Notes: generated by a model from the letters alone, not told the origin. A stretch of 64,000 bases of DNA from Streptomyces pyxinicus (GCF_024753135.1 NZ_JANUGP010000002.1:248001-312000), one strand, 5' to 3'; shown: positions 17,814 through 26,902, counted from the first letter of the stretch. Numbers and translations: made by a program.

Positions 17814-18272
17814 CTATGTCCGGGCGGGCAGCGGCCGGTCCCGTACGACGTGCTTCATCACCAGGGTCGACGTCAGCCGCTGCACCCCGGGCAGGGTCGC
17901 GAGCCGCTCGTCGTACAGCCGCTGGAAGGCGGCGAGGTCGGCGGTGGCGATCCGCAGCAGGTAGTCGGGCTCGCCGAACAGCCGCTGGGCGTCCAGCACA
18001 TGGTCCAGCTCGCCGACCGCCCGCTCGAACTCGGCGACCGTGTCCCGGTCCTCCTGCCGCATGGACACGAAGACCAGCGCCTCGAAGGTCAGCCCGAGCG
18101 CCGCCGCGTCCACCACCGCGCGATAACCCTGGATGGCGCCGGAGCGCTCCAGCTCGCGCAGCCGCCGGTGGCAGGGCGAGACGCTCAGGCGCACCCGGGC
18201 GGCCAGCTCGGTCACGGTCAGCCGCCCATCCAGCTGCAGCTCGGCAAGGATTTTCCGGTCCACATCATCCAT
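17814..18272 (-). CDS. Lrp/AsnC-family transcriptional regulator
   Basis: 152 residues. N-terminal winged helix (MDDVDRKILAELQLDGRLT, with VRLSVSPCHRRLRELERSG as recognition helix) and C-terminal RAM ligand-binding domain. Members bind amino acids and form octamers. The gene is divergent from a LysE-type exporter, the classic Lrp-exporter pairing, so it probably controls that exporter in response to an amino acid. ATG 18272; the longer reading frame to 18731 runs antisense into the exporter and is rejected. Confidence 0.9.
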   Translation of the reverse strand: MDDVDRKILAELQLDGRLTVTELAARVRLSVSPCHRRLRELERSGAIQGYRAVVDAAALGLTFEALVFVSMRQEDRDTVAEFERAVGELDHVLDAQRLFGEPDYLLRIATADLAAFQRLYDERLATLPGVQRLTSTLVMKHVVRDRPLPART

Positions 18273-18282
18273 GAAGAAGATA

Positions 18283-18311
18283 TTTGCGCAGAACACGCGA
18301 TCATGAGCAAA
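18283..18311. promoter_or_regulatory. Dyad in the lrp-lysE intergenic region
   Basis: TTTGCGCA (18283-18290) and TGAGCAAA (18304-18311) form an imperfect inverted repeat (7 of 8) in an unusually A+T-rich 82-bp gap between divergent genes. The spacing and TTTGC/GCAAA ends suit an Lrp-family operator. Confidence 0.45.
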
Positions 18312-18354
18312 CTTCGGAAACACTTTCGGGCCATTCGCGCCTAATGTCCCCAGC

Positions 18355-18990
18355 ATGGACTCGGGACTGCTCTTCTCCTTCCTCGCCGTGGACCTGCTGC
18401 TGGTGTGCGTTCCGGGCGCCGACTGGGCGTACGTCATCTCGGCGGCCCTGCGCACCGGCTCGGTGACCCGCGCGGTGGCGGGCCTGGTCAGCGGGTACGC
18501 CGTGCACACCGCGCTGGCGACGGCGGGCCTCGCGGTACTGGTGGCGGGCTCACCCCGGCTGCTGACGGCTCTGACCGTGGCCGGCGCCGGGTATCTGCTG
18601 TGGCTGGGCTGGTCGGTGCTGCGGCGGCCGGCTGTGCCGGGGGCGGGGACCGGGACCGCACCGAGCTGGGCCGACGAGGCCACCCCGCGCCTCTTCCTGC
18701 GCGGGGCCACGATCAGCGGCCTGAACCCCAAGGGTCTGCTGCTCTACCTCTCGGTCCTCCCCCAGTTCCTCACCCTGCGCGGCGCCCATCTCCCCGTCCC
18801 CGTGCAGACGGCCGCGCTCGGTCTGCTCCACATGGCCTGCTGCGCCGCCGTCTACCTGAGCGTCGGCGTCCTCGCCCGCGCCCTGCTCGCCGCGCGCCCG
18901 GCCGCGGCCCGCGCCGTGACCCGCACCTCCGGCGCGGCGATGCTGGGCATCGGCGCGTTCCTGCTGGTGGAACGGCTGGCGACGCTCTAG
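18355..18990 (+). CDS. LysE/RhtB-family amino acid exporter
   Basis: 211 residues with about six membrane helices. The family signature is present: PGADWAYVISAALRTGSVTRAVAGLVSG near the N-terminus and FLRGATISGLNPKGLLLYLSVLPQF in the middle. These proteins export amino acids or related metabolites by proton antiport. Divergent from an Lrp-type regulator that likely controls it. The export substrate cannot be read from sequence. Confidence 0.9.
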   Translation: MDSGLLFSFLAVDLLLVCVPGADWAYVISAALRTGSVTRAVAGLVSGYAVHTALATAGLAVLVAGSPRLLTALTVAGAGYLLWLGWSVLRRPAVPGAGTGTAPSWADEATPRLFLRGATISGLNPKGLLLYLSVLPQFLTLRGAHLPVPVQTAALGLLHMACCAAVYLSVGVLARALLAARPAAARAVTRTSGAAMLGIGAFLLVERLATL

Positions 18991-19069
18991 GGTTCCCGCG
19001 GCCGGCCGCCGGGTCACGCCCCCGGGGCCGGTGCGGGTTCCGACGGCGATCTCGGGCAATACTCGGCCC

Positions 19070-19738
19070 ATGGCACACCAGGATCTCCACGAACTGCTCA
19101 GGTCACTGCGGGTCTGGACCCCCGGCGAGACGGAACTGCGCCCCTTCGACCCGGAGACGGCACCGCCCACCCCGCTGGCCCTGTTCACGAGCTGGCTGGC
19201 GGAGGCGGTGGCGGCCGGGCAGCCGGAGCCGCACACGATGTCGCTGGCCACCGTGGACGAGGAGGGACTGCCGGACGCGCGGATCGTGATGCTGCACGGC
19301 GCCGACGCCGACGGCTGGTCCTTCGCCACGCACGCCACGAGCCGCAAGGGCCGGGCACTGGCCGCGCACCCGCACGCGGCCCTCGTCTTCTACTGGCCGG
19401 CGCTGGGCCGCCAGGTCCGGCTGCGCGGTCCGGTCACCTCGGCGCCGTCGAAGGAGAGCCAGGCCGATCTGCACGCGCGCTCGACGGGCGCGCTGGCGGC
19501 GGCGCTGACGGGCCGGCAGAGCGAGGAGCTGGCCTCGCTCGAAGAGCTGCGGCAGACCTCGGAGGCGGCCTGGCGGCGGGCCCGCGAGAACCCGTCCGAG
19601 CCGTCCCCGACCTGGACGCTGTACCGACTGCGCCCGGAGACGGTGGAGTTCTTCCAGGGCGACCCGCACCGCCGGCACGTCCGCCTGGAGTACCGCAGCA
19701 CGGGGTTCGGCTGGAGCCGGGCGCTGCTCTGGCCGTAG
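19070..19738 (+). CDS. Pyridoxamine 5'-phosphate oxidase-family flavoprotein
   Basis: 222 residues with the split-barrel FMN-binding fold. Recognisable blocks are MSLATVDEEGLPDARIVMLHG, SFATHATSRKGRALAAHPHAALVFYWP, and the C-terminal FFQGDPHRRHVRLEYR. It is related to, but distinct from, the true PdxH at 47558; the C-terminal R-L-E-Y/R region suggests a PLP-pathway or phenazine PhzG-like oxidase. ATG 19070 chosen because it begins the conserved region. Stand-alone gene. Confidence 0.8.
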   Translation: MAHQDLHELLRSLRVWTPGETELRPFDPETAPPTPLALFTSWLAEAVAAGQPEPHTMSLATVDEEGLPDARIVMLHGADADGWSFATHATSRKGRALAAHPHAALVFYWPALGRQVRLRGPVTSAPSKESQADLHARSTGALAAALTGRQSEELASLEELRQTSEAAWRRARENPSEPSPTWTLYRLRPETVEFFQGDPHRRHVRLEYRSTGFGWSRALLWP

Positions 19739-19865
19739 CGGCGGACGGAAGATGTGTGGGCGAGATCACGACCTACGCTCGTTTCTCCCCACACGTGATC
19801 AATCCGCAACCAATTCCGGTCTTGACCGAGACCCATCAAGCCGACGCGTGGTTACGCTCCCGCTC

Positions 19866-21044
19866 ATGGCCGCCTCCCGTACCGCCTCCGTACACCTCTC
19901 CCCCACCCCAGCGGACCGCCCGGTCTACGTCATCGGCGCGGGTCCCGGCGGTCTCGCCGCCGCGTACGCGCTGCGGGCCCGGGGCGTGCGGGCGGTGGTG
20001 CTGGAGAAGGCCGACCGGGTGGGGGCGTCCTGGCGGCGCCACTACGACCGGCTCCATCTGCACACCACCCGGCGGCTGTCCGCGCTGCCGGGCCTCGCGA
20101 TGCCCCGCCGGTTCGGGCGCTGGGTGTCCCGGGACGACATGGTGCGCTACCTGGAGAAGTACGCCGAGCACCACGAGCTGGAGATCGTCACCGGTGTGGA
20201 GGTGCACCGAATCGAACGCACCGGGGACGGCACCGGCTGGCTGCTGCACGCGTCCGGCGGGCGCGAGCTGACCGGCAGCGCGGTGGTCGTCGCCACCGGC
20301 TACAACCACACCCCGCGCATCCCCGACTGGCCGGGCCGCGCGTCCTACACCGGCGAGTTCCGGCACGCGGGCGAGTACCGCGACGCCGAGCCGTACGCCG
20401 GGCGGGACGTGCTGGTCGTCGGCATCGGCAACACCGGCGCGGAGATCGCCGTCGACCTGGTGGAGGGCGGGGCGGCCCGGGTCCGCCTGGCGGTACGCAC
20501 CGCCCCGCACATCCTGCGCCGGTCCACCCTCGGCTGGGCGTCCCAGTACTCGGGCATCCTGGTACGACGACTGCCGGTCCCCCTCGTGGACCGCCTGAGC
20601 CGCCCGCTGGCCCGCCTCAGCACCCCGGACCTGACCGCCCAGGGCCTGCCCCGCCCCGAGGCCGGCCTCTACACCCGGGTACGGCAGGGCGCCATCCCCG
20701 TCCAGGACGTCGGCCTGATCGACGCCGTCCGCAAGGGCACGGTGCAGATCGTGCCCGCCGTCGCCTCCTTCGAGGACGGCAAGGTCGTCCTCGCCGACGG
20801 CACCCGCGTCACCCCGGACGCGGTGATCGCGGCCACGGGCTACGTCCGCGCCCTGGAGCCCCTGGTCGGCCACCTCGACATCCTCGACCAGCGCGGCCGC
20901 CCGACGACCCACGGCGCCCGCTCTCCCAAGAACGCCCCCGACCTGTACTTCACCGGCTTCACCAACCCCATCAGCGGGATGCTCCGGGAGACGGCCCTGG
21001 ACGCGACGAAGATCGCGAAGAGGGTGGCGAAGCGTCTGCGGTGA
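19866..21044 (+). CDS. FAD/NAD(P)H-dependent flavin monooxygenase-like protein
   Basis: 392 residues with two Rossmann motifs: VYVIGAGPGGLAAAYALRARG for FAD near residue 18 and VLVVGIGNTGAEIAVDL for NADPH near 182. Between them lies RRHYDRLHLHTTRRLSALPG, typical of the FMO/YUCCA-like group, and VVVATGYNHTPRIPDWPG. These enzymes hydroxylate soft nucleophiles or small organics. It has no operon partner: the next gene is convergent. The substrate is unknown. Confidence 0.85.
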   Translation: MAASRTASVHLSPTPADRPVYVIGAGPGGLAAAYALRARGVRAVVLEKADRVGASWRRHYDRLHLHTTRRLSALPGLAMPRRFGRWVSRDDMVRYLEKYAEHHELEIVTGVEVHRIERTGDGTGWLLHASGGRELTGSAVVVATGYNHTPRIPDWPGRASYTGEFRHAGEYRDAEPYAGRDVLVVGIGNTGAEIAVDLVEGGAARVRLAVRTAPHILRRSTLGWASQYSGILVRRLPVPLVDRLSRPLARLSTPDLTAQGLPRPEAGLYTRVRQGAIPVQDVGLIDAVRKGTVQIVPAVASFEDGKVVLADGTRVTPDAVIAATGYVRALEPLVGHLDILDQRGRPTTHGARSPKNAPDLYFTGFTNPISGMLRETALDATKIAKRVAKRLR

Positions 21045-21092
21045 CGGCGGGCAGGAGGGGCGAGAGGTCGACGCGCGTCTCGGGACGCCCGG

Positions 21093-22052
21093 TCAGGACG
21101 CGAACGCGTCCACCCCCGTCAGCTCCGCCGACAGCCGCCACAGCCGCGCCGCCTCCTCCGGGTCGGTCGCCCACGGCTTGACGCCGGTTCGGGAGTTCTC
21201 GGTCGCCGGTTCGGCGATGTCGCAGTCCTCCAGGTAGAGGCCGCCCAGGCCGGTGAGGCGGGGGGAGGTGGCTGCCCAGACCTGGGTGGCGGCGCCCTGG
21301 GGCGGGGTCTTGAAGCCCTCGGGGTTCAGGGGGTTGCCGTGGTCGTCGATCCAGCCGCGTTCGACCATCTCCGCCTTGGGCAGGTGCCGTTGGAGCGGGG
21401 TCATGATGCCGCCGGGGTGCAGGGCGAAGGCGCGGACGCCGGCGTCGCGGGCGAGGCGGTCGAGGTGGACGGCGAAGAGGACGTTGGCGGTCTTGGCCTG
21501 GCCGTAGGCCGCCCACTTGTCGTAGCCGTGCCGCCAGTGGACGTCGTCCCAGCGGATGCCGGAGAGGTGGTGGCCCCGGGAGGAGACGGAGACGACCCGG
21601 GCGCCGCCCGCCGCGAGGGCCGGCCACAGGCGGTTGACGAGGGCGTAGTGGCCGAGGTGGTTGGTGGCGAACTGGGCCTCCCAGCCGGGGCCCACCCGGG
21701 TCTCCGGGCAGGCCATGATCCCGGCGCTGTCGATGACGATGTCGATCGCGCGTCCGGTGCTGAGGAAGCGGTCGGCGTAGGCGCGGACGCTGTCCAGGTC
21801 GGCCAGGTCCAGTTCGTCCGTCTCGGCTCCGGGGGTGCCGGCCAGCGCCTCCTGGGCGGTGGCCGGGCGGCGGGCCGGTACGACGACGTGGGCGCCGGCC
21901 CGGGCCAGCGCGCGGGTGGTCTCCAGGCCGATGCCGGAGTACCCGCCGGTGACGAGGGCCAGCTTCCCGGTCAGGTCGACGCCCCGCAGGACGTCGTCGG
22001 CGGTGCTGGTGGCGCCGAAGCCGGATCCGATCGCGTGCTGTGCAGTAGCCAT
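21093..22052 (-). CDS. Short-chain dehydrogenase/reductase
   Basis: 319-residue SDR with the cofactor motif TGGYSGIGLE near residue 35, NHLGHYAL, and catalytic Ser and YGQAK (Y-x-x-x-K). The length and DLADLDSVRAYADRF segment fit the retinol-dehydrogenase/protochlorophyllide-reductase-like SDRs that prefer NADPH. ATG 22052 starts the conserved protein. It lies 47 bp downstream of the MFS gene on the same strand and may be co-transcribed with it. Confidence 0.85.
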   Translation of the reverse strand: MATAQHAIGSGFGATSTADDVLRGVDLTGKLALVTGGYSGIGLETTRALARAGAHVVVPARRPATAQEALAGTPGAETDELDLADLDSVRAYADRFLSTGRAIDIVIDSAGIMACPETRVGPGWEAQFATNHLGHYALVNRLWPALAAGGARVVSVSSRGHHLSGIRWDDVHWRHGYDKWAAYGQAKTANVLFAVHLDRLARDAGVRAFALHPGGIMTPLQRHLPKAEMVERGWIDDHGNPLNPEGFKTPPQGAATQVWAATSPRLTGLGGLYLEDCDIAEPATENSRTGVKPWATDPEEAARLWRLSAELTGVDAFAS

Positions 22053-22099
22053 GTCCGGCACGCTACGGATTCGAGTGCGCTCGAAGTCAAGCACCGCCC

Positions 22100-23404
22100 T
22101 CACGACACGGCCGGCAGCCGCACCGCCGGCGCCCGGCGGATCACCAGGGACATCAGGGCCGCCGCCGCGCACAGGGCGCCGGAGGTGTACCAGACCATGT
22201 CGTAGGAGCCGAAGACGTCCCGGGCCAGGCCGCCGAGGTAGGCGACCAGGGCAGCGCCGACCTGGTGGGCGGCGAGCACCCAGCCGAAGACGATCGCGCT
22301 GTCCTCGCCGAACTGCTCCCGGCACAGCGCCAGGGTCGGCGGCACCGTGGCCACCCAGTCGAGGCCGTAGAAGACGATGAAGAACAGCATCGGGACGTGG
22401 ATCGAAGGGCCCAGCAGCATCGGCAGGAAGAGGAGGGACAGGCCGCGCAGGGCGTAGTAGACCGCCAGCAGCCGGCGCGGCTCGAAGCGGTCGGTGAACC
22501 AGCCGGAGGCGATCGTGCCGGCCACGTCGAACACGCCGATCACCGCGAGCAGCGAGGCCGCCGTCGTGACCGGCATGCCGTGGTCGTGCTCGGCCGGCAC
22601 GAAGTGGGTCTGCACCAGGCCGTTGGTGGAGGCGCCGCAGATCGCGAAGGCGCCGGCCAGCAGCCAGAAGGTGCCGGTGCGGGCGGCGGTCGACAGGACG
22701 TTCAGGGTGCGGCGGGCGGCGCCGGTGACCGGGGGCGGCTTCGGCACGAACGCGCTCGCGCCGTACGGTGCCGTGTCCACGTCGGCCGGGTGGTCGCGCA
22801 GCAGGATCCACACGAAGGGCACCACCGCGAGGGCGGCCAGCGCGACGGTCACCGCGGCCGGGCGCCAGCCGTGCCGCTCGACGATCCAGGACAGCAGCGG
22901 CAGGAAGATCAGCTGGCCGGAGGCGGAGGCCGCGGTGAGGATGCCGCTGACCAGGCCGCGCCGCTCGGTGAACCAGCGGTTGGTGACCGTGGCGGCGAAG
23001 GCCAACGCCATCGAGCCCGAGCCGAGGCCGACCAACAGGCCCCAGCACAGCCACAGTTGCCAGGCCGCCGTCATCCACACGGTCAGCCCGGAACCGGCCG
23101 CTATCACCGTCAGCGCGACCGCCACCACCCGCCGGATGCCGAAACGGTCCATCATCGCGGCGGCGAACGGCGCGGTGAGCCCGTACAGCGCGAGGTTGAT
23201 CGAGACGGCCGCCCCGATCGTGCCGTGCGACCAGCCGAAGTCGGCGTGCAGCGGGTCGATCAGCAGTCCGGGCAGTGAGCGGAACGCGGCGGCTCCGATG
23301 ATCGTGACGAAGGTGACGGCGGCGACCGACCAGGCGCGGTGGAAGCGCCGGCGCCGGACGGGCGGGGCCTGGACAGGGGCTGCGGCTGGGCTTGTCTGAG
23401 TCAC
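22100..23404 (-). CDS. MFS transporter
   Basis: 434 residues, twelve predicted membrane helices. The MCT/oxalate-formate-like layout is suggested by SLPGLLIDPLHADFGWSHGTIGAAVSINLALYGL near the N-terminus and the repeated RFGIRR and RFEPRR loops after helices 2 and 8. It likely imports or exports a monocarboxylate or similar small acid, but this is inferred from family look only. Divergent from a GlxA-type regulator 71 bp away, its probable controller. Start GTG at 23404. Confidence 0.85.
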   Translation of the reverse strand: MTQTSPAAAPVQAPPVRRRRFHRAWSVAAVTFVTIIGAAAFRSLPGLLIDPLHADFGWSHGTIGAAVSINLALYGLTAPFAAAMMDRFGIRRVVAVALTVIAAGSGLTVWMTAAWQLWLCWGLLVGLGSGSMALAFAATVTNRWFTERRGLVSGILTAASASGQLIFLPLLSWIVERHGWRPAAVTVALAALAVVPFVWILLRDHPADVDTAPYGASAFVPKPPPVTGAARRTLNVLSTAARTGTFWLLAGAFAICGASTNGLVQTHFVPAEHDHGMPVTTAASLLAVIGVFDVAGTIASGWFTDRFEPRRLLAVYYALRGLSLLFLPMLLGPSIHVPMLFFIVFYGLDWVATVPPTLALCREQFGEDSAIVFGWVLAAHQVGAALVAYLGGLARDVFGSYDMVWYTSGALCAAAALMSLVIRRAPAVRLPAVS

Positions 23405-23475
23405 GTCGTACAGCCTCCGGGCCCGCGCCTGCCGCAGCGAGTGGCCCGGAAGACAGTGTTCGCTAGGATCGGGCC

Positions 23476-24522
23476 ATGACCGACGCCGAGGAGTTCCGTC
23501 CGCACCGGGTCGCCGTCCTCGCCCTGGACGGGCTGCTCCCCTTCGAACTGGGCATCCCGCACCGCATCTTCGGCCGCCCGCGGGGCGCCCGGGGCCGGCC
23601 CCGGTACGAGGTCGTGACCTGCTCGGTACGGCCGCCCGGGCTGGTCGAGACGGACGCCGACTTCGCCGTCCGGGTGCCGCACGGCCCGGAGGCGCTGGCC
23701 GCGGCGGACACGGTGATCGTCCCGGCGTCGTACGAACACGGCCTCGTCTTCGAGCAGGGCCGGCTCACCGGCGAACTGGCCGCCGCCTTCGCCCGCATCC
23801 GGCCCGGCACCCGCCTCGCCTCCATCTGCACCGGCGTCTACGTCCTCGCCGCCGCCGGGATCCTCGACGGCCGCCCGGCGGCCACGCACTGGGCGGACGC
23901 CGACCGTTTCCAGCGGATGTTCCCGCGGGTCCGGGTGGACGCGGACGTGCTGTTCATCGACGACGGCGACGTGCTCACCTCGGCCGGGGTGGCCGCCGGC
24001 ATCGACCTGTGCCTGCACATGGTGCGCCGCGACTTCGGCACGGCCGTCGCCAACGAGGTCGCCCGGCACGCCGTCGTCCCGCCGCACCGCGACGGCGGCC
24101 AGGCCCAGTACATCCACCGCCCGGTGCCGGAACCGGGGCTCGCCACGACGACCGCCGCGCGCGCCTGGGCGCTCGGCCGGCTGCACGAGCCGATCCAGCT
24201 GCGCGACATGGCCGAGCAGGAGGCGATGTCGGTGCGCACCTTCACCCGCCGGTTCCGCGAGGAGGTCGGCGTCAGCCCCGGCCAGTGGCTCACCCGGCAG
24301 CGCGTGGAGCGCGCCCGGCATCTGCTGGAGTCCACCGGCCTGTCGATGGACCAGGTGGCCCGGGACGCGGGGTTCGGTACGGCGCAGTCGATGCGCCAGC
24401 ACCTTCAGCAGGCGCTCGGGGTGACGCCGACGGCCTACCGGCGGACGTTCCGGACAGCAGTGACGGCGACGGGGACGGAGGCGGGGACGGGGACGGGGGC
24501 GGGGATACCGACGGCTCCCTGA
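23476..24522 (+). CDS. GlxA-family transcriptional regulator (DJ-1/PfpI plus AraC HTH)
   Basis: 348 residues. N-terminal amidase-like DJ-1/PfpI domain (about 10-180; SICTGVYVLAAAGILDGRPAATHW carries the nucleophile-elbow Cys) and C-terminal AraC-type double helix-turn-helix (about 230-330; MAEQEAMSVRTFTRRFREEVG and VARDAGFGTAQSMRQHL). The last 20 residues are a low-complexity Thr/Gly tail coded by GGGGAC-like repeats. Divergent from the MFS transporter, which it probably regulates. Confidence 0.9.
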   Translation: MTDAEEFRPHRVAVLALDGLLPFELGIPHRIFGRPRGARGRPRYEVVTCSVRPPGLVETDADFAVRVPHGPEALAAADTVIVPASYEHGLVFEQGRLTGELAAAFARIRPGTRLASICTGVYVLAAAGILDGRPAATHWADADRFQRMFPRVRVDADVLFIDDGDVLTSAGVAAGIDLCLHMVRRDFGTAVANEVARHAVVPPHRDGGQAQYIHRPVPEPGLATTTAARAWALGRLHEPIQLRDMAEQEAMSVRTFTRRFREEVGVSPGQWLTRQRVERARHLLESTGLSMDQVARDAGFGTAQSMRQHLQQALGVTPTAYRRTFRTAVTATGTEAGTGTGAGIPTAP

Positions 24523-24786
24523 GCTCTGCCGGCGCGCCCGGGGCCCGGTCCGGCCGGTGGCGCGCCTCCCCCCACCGCGTGCGGACGCGCCGCCGGCCGG
24601 TGCGACCCACACTCGACGAGGACCGTCGTCGCGTCGGCCCTCGTCGTCCCCTCGCGGCGAATCGACGTCCACCAGCGTGATCAGACGGGCACGGCACGTC
24701 AACGCCCGTACGGGGATTTGTTGCTCACGCCCGCTCTCCCGGCACCCGCGCACGGTGGCACCCCCGGCGCATCCGGGCGCCGGGTG
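24523..24786. other. Intergenic region between convergent genes
   Basis: 264 bp between the GlxA gene and the convergent ATP-binding gene. Several frames are open by composition only. I see no ribosome binding site followed by a plausible gene and no strong hairpin. Confidence 0.5.
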
Positions 24787-25275
24787 CTACACGGCCTCGA
24801 AAGCGAGATCCTCGTACGCGGACAGTCCGCATCCGTACGCCGTCGTCGCGCTCTGGCGGGGGGCCGAACAGCGGTCCAGCTCGCACCAGATGCTCTTGCC
24901 GGCACCCTCGGGGCTCCAGCCCCAGCGGTCGGCCAGGCAGTCCACCAGGGCGAGGCCCCGGCCGCCGGTGGCGTCCCCGCCGGCGCACCGCGGCACGGGG
25001 GCGCGCGCACTGGTGTCGGCCACCTCCACGCGCACCGTGGCCGACGGTGCGGCGGGGGCCGCCGGGCCGGGCAGCCGCAGCCGCAGCACGGCGGGCCGGC
25101 CGGTGTGCACCACCGCGTTGGTCACCAGCTCGGAGACGAGCAGGATCAGGGTCTCGGCCAACGGCTCGTCGGCCTCTATCCCCGACCCGGCGAGCCGCGA
25201 ACGGGCCCATTTCCTGGCCCGCCCCACTTCTGCGGGGTCGGGCCGGATCTCCAGCTGCACTTGAAGCACCTGCAC
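24787..25275 (-). CDS. RsbW-like ATP-binding (anti-sigma / histidine-kinase-like ATPase) protein
   Basis: 162 residues with a single GHKL ATPase domain: N-box ELVTNAVVHTGRPAVLRLRL near residues 50-70 and a G-box RGLALVDCLADRWGW near 118-132. Streptomycetes have dozens of such small proteins; the best known bind sigma factors or phosphorylate anti-anti-sigma factors. The STAS protein at 26522 is a possible partner. The C-terminal 25 residues (after WCELDRC) are not conserved. Start ATG 25275. Confidence 0.85.
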   Translation of the reverse strand: MQVLQVQLEIRPDPAEVGRARKWARSRLAGSGIEADEPLAETLILLVSELVTNAVVHTGRPAVLRLRLPGPAAPAAPSATVRVEVADTSARAPVPRCAGGDATGGRGLALVDCLADRWGWSPEGAGKSIWCELDRCSAPRQSATTAYGCGLSAYEDLAFEAV

Positions 25276-25796
25276 CGCTCACACCATCCGAACCGGCGGA
25301 CTCATGACCCGACGCCTCCCGGACGTCTCGGCGGCTGCCGGGACCACAGGTGCGGCGAGGGCCACGATCGTAGCCATTTTCTGCATGGCCAGGACAACGG
25401 CCAGAGCAAGGGTCACGGACCGTGATTCCCTTACGCGACAGCATGGTTGACGTACAGTCACCCCAACAAGCGCTTCGGGCATATTCCAGCGCGAAGGAGT
25501 ACGCCTGCGGCATACTGTGCGACGCTCGTGCCGGGGAGTCGAACAGGCGGGCTCCGACATCTCGACCGCCTCGCGAACAGCGACGCGCATCGCGCGGACC
25601 GGCACCACCCGGGGGGCGCCGGCGGCACGGCTCGTGCTCGCAGCCACTCGCATCCCACACAAGGTACCGGAGCGGACCCCCGACTCCAGGCCGTGACGAG
25701 TCGCGAGAAGGACACAACCCGGTATCGACGCTCCGTGATTCCGTCGTGCCACGATCCGTTACATCGTGGGCCATGGATTCCCCCGGGCCGCGGGCG
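25276..25796. other. 520-bp region without a supported gene
   Basis: Composition is less G+C-biased at third positions than in the flanking genes, and open frames on both strands (for example 25447-25842 plus, 25279-25752 minus) lack ribosome binding sites and look arbitrary (many Arg, His and Ser). GAAGGAG at 25492-25498 is a good ribosome binding site sequence but no ATG or GTG start follows at proper spacing. It may be a degraded gene or a long divergent regulatory region. Confidence 0.5.
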
Positions 25797-25848
25797 GATC
25801 TACTCGGGCACGGTGAAGTGGCGATCTACTCGGGCACGGTGAAGTAGC
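25797..25848. repeat. 26-bp tandem duplication of the EF-hand gene's 3' end
   Basis: Units 25797-25822 and 25823-25848 are identical except one base. Each, read on the minus strand, encodes FTVPE and a stop codon. The inner unit is the real end of the EF-hand gene; the outer one is a duplicate lying beyond the stop. Confidence 0.9.
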
Positions 25849-26338
25849 GGGCGAAGGCCGGCACGATCTCCGTCTCGGCCACCTTGCCGTCGCCGTCGGT
25901 GTCGAGGCCGGCCGCGATCGCCTCGGCCAGTTCCGCAGGGACCCGCAGCACCTTCAGGACGCGCACGGTGTCGGCGAGGGGGACCCGGCCGTCGTCGTCG
26001 GCGTCGGCGACCGCGAGGGCCGCGTGCAGGAAGGGGCGGGCGATCTCGGCGAAGCGGTCGGGGTTGTCGCGCAGCCGCTTGACCGCGCCGGTGACGAACT
26101 CCTCGCGGGTGATGCGCTGGTCGCCGTCCCGGTCGGCGATGCCGGCCATGCCCTGCCAGAAGGCCTCGGCACCGGCGTAGAGCGCCTGCCCCTTGTCCGA
26201 GCGGGCGGGTACGGCGAACTCGGCGAGCACCGCCTTGGCCGCGGCGCTGAAGTCCTCGCGGTCGATGGAGCCGTTGCCGTCCTGGTCGAACGTGGCGAAC
26301 CGGGCCGCGATCCGGCGCTCGTACTCGGTGCTGACCAT
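25826..26338 (-). CDS. Four-EF-hand calcium-binding protein (calerythrin-like)
   Basis: 170 residues with four EF-hand loops: 18-29 (DQDGNGSIDRED), 69-80 (DRDGDQRITREE), 112-123 (DADDDGRVPLAD, whose final position is Asp rather than Glu) and 146-157 (DTDGDGKVAETE). The size and spacing resemble calerythrin and the Streptomyces Cab proteins, cytoplasmic calcium buffers or sensors. No signal peptide. Both ends of the gene carry short tandem duplications (21 bp upstream, 26 bp at the stop). Confidence 0.9.
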   Translation of the reverse strand: MVSTEYERRIAARFATFDQDGNGSIDREDFSAAAKAVLAEFAVPARSDKGQALYAGAEAFWQGMAGIADRDGDQRITREEFVTGAVKRLRDNPDRFAEIARPFLHAALAVADADDDGRVPLADTVRVLKVLRVPAELAEAIAAGLDTDGDGKVAETEIVPAFARYFTVPE

Positions 26339-26356
26339 GTCGTGGTGCCCGCCTTA

Positions 26357-26398
26357 CCTGTGTGGGGACGATCGGACCCTGTGTGGGGACGATCGGAC
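26357..26398. repeat. Perfect 21-bp tandem duplication upstream of the EF-hand gene
   Basis: CCTGTGTGGGGACGATCGGAC occurs at 26357-26377 and again at 26378-26398 without mismatch, 19 to 60 bp upstream of the EF-hand start codon at 26338. It therefore duplicates part of the promoter or 5' leader. Confidence 0.9.
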
Positions 26399-26521
26399 AG
26401 GGAGCGTACGACGCGGGCGGGCGGCGGACGACGGAAAACCGTCGGTTGTGCCCGGACCGGGGACATCCCGCGACCGCGCCGTGGCGTTGTCGCGAAGGCG
26501 CCCGGTGCGGCGTGACCGGGC

Positions 26522-26902
26522 TCAGGCCGAGAGGGGGCCCGCCTCGTCGGTGGTCGCGGAGTCGAGATCGGGGTGGACGTCGAACAGACGGCGCACGCCG
26601 AGCGCGCCGAGCACGCGGTTGACGTGCGAGCCGTCCTCGGCGCCCCGGTCGGGCAGGATGAGCCGCAGGCTGCCCTGGCAGGAGCGGATCAGACGGCGGG
26701 CGGCGATGAGCACGCCGACCCCGCTGGAGTCGCAGAAGAACACGTCGGAGAGGTCCACGACGAGGCTGTGACCGCCCTCGGCGACGACGTCGTGCACCCG
26801 TTGCCGCAGCACCGGCGAGGTCATCAGATCCAGCTCCCCGGAGACCCGGAGCACGCACCACCCGCCCTGTTCGACGTCGGTCACCTTGAATGTCACGGCC
26901 AC
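26522..26902 (-). CDS. STAS-domain anti-anti-sigma factor
   Basis: 126 residues, one STAS domain. The phosphorylation motif is DLSDVFFCDSSGVGVLIAARR, with Ser59 or Ser60 the probable target of an RsbW-type kinase. When dephosphorylated, such proteins bind the anti-sigma factor and free the sigma factor. It sits between an RsbW-like gene (24787) and an ECF sigma gene (27301). ATG 26902; no strong ribosome binding site. Confidence 0.9.
   Translation of the reverse strand: MAVTFKVTDVEQGGWCVLRVSGELDLMTSPVLRQRVHDVVAEGGHSLVVDLSDVFFCDSSGVGVLIAARRLIRSCQGSLRLILPDRGAEDGSHVNRVLGALGVRRLFDVHPDLDSATTDEAGPLSA

Noticed and set aside
25279..25842. Several ORFs on both strands in the gap before the EF-hand gene
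   Set aside because: No ribosome binding sites at their starts, no recognisable domains, arbitrary Arg/His/Ser-rich composition.
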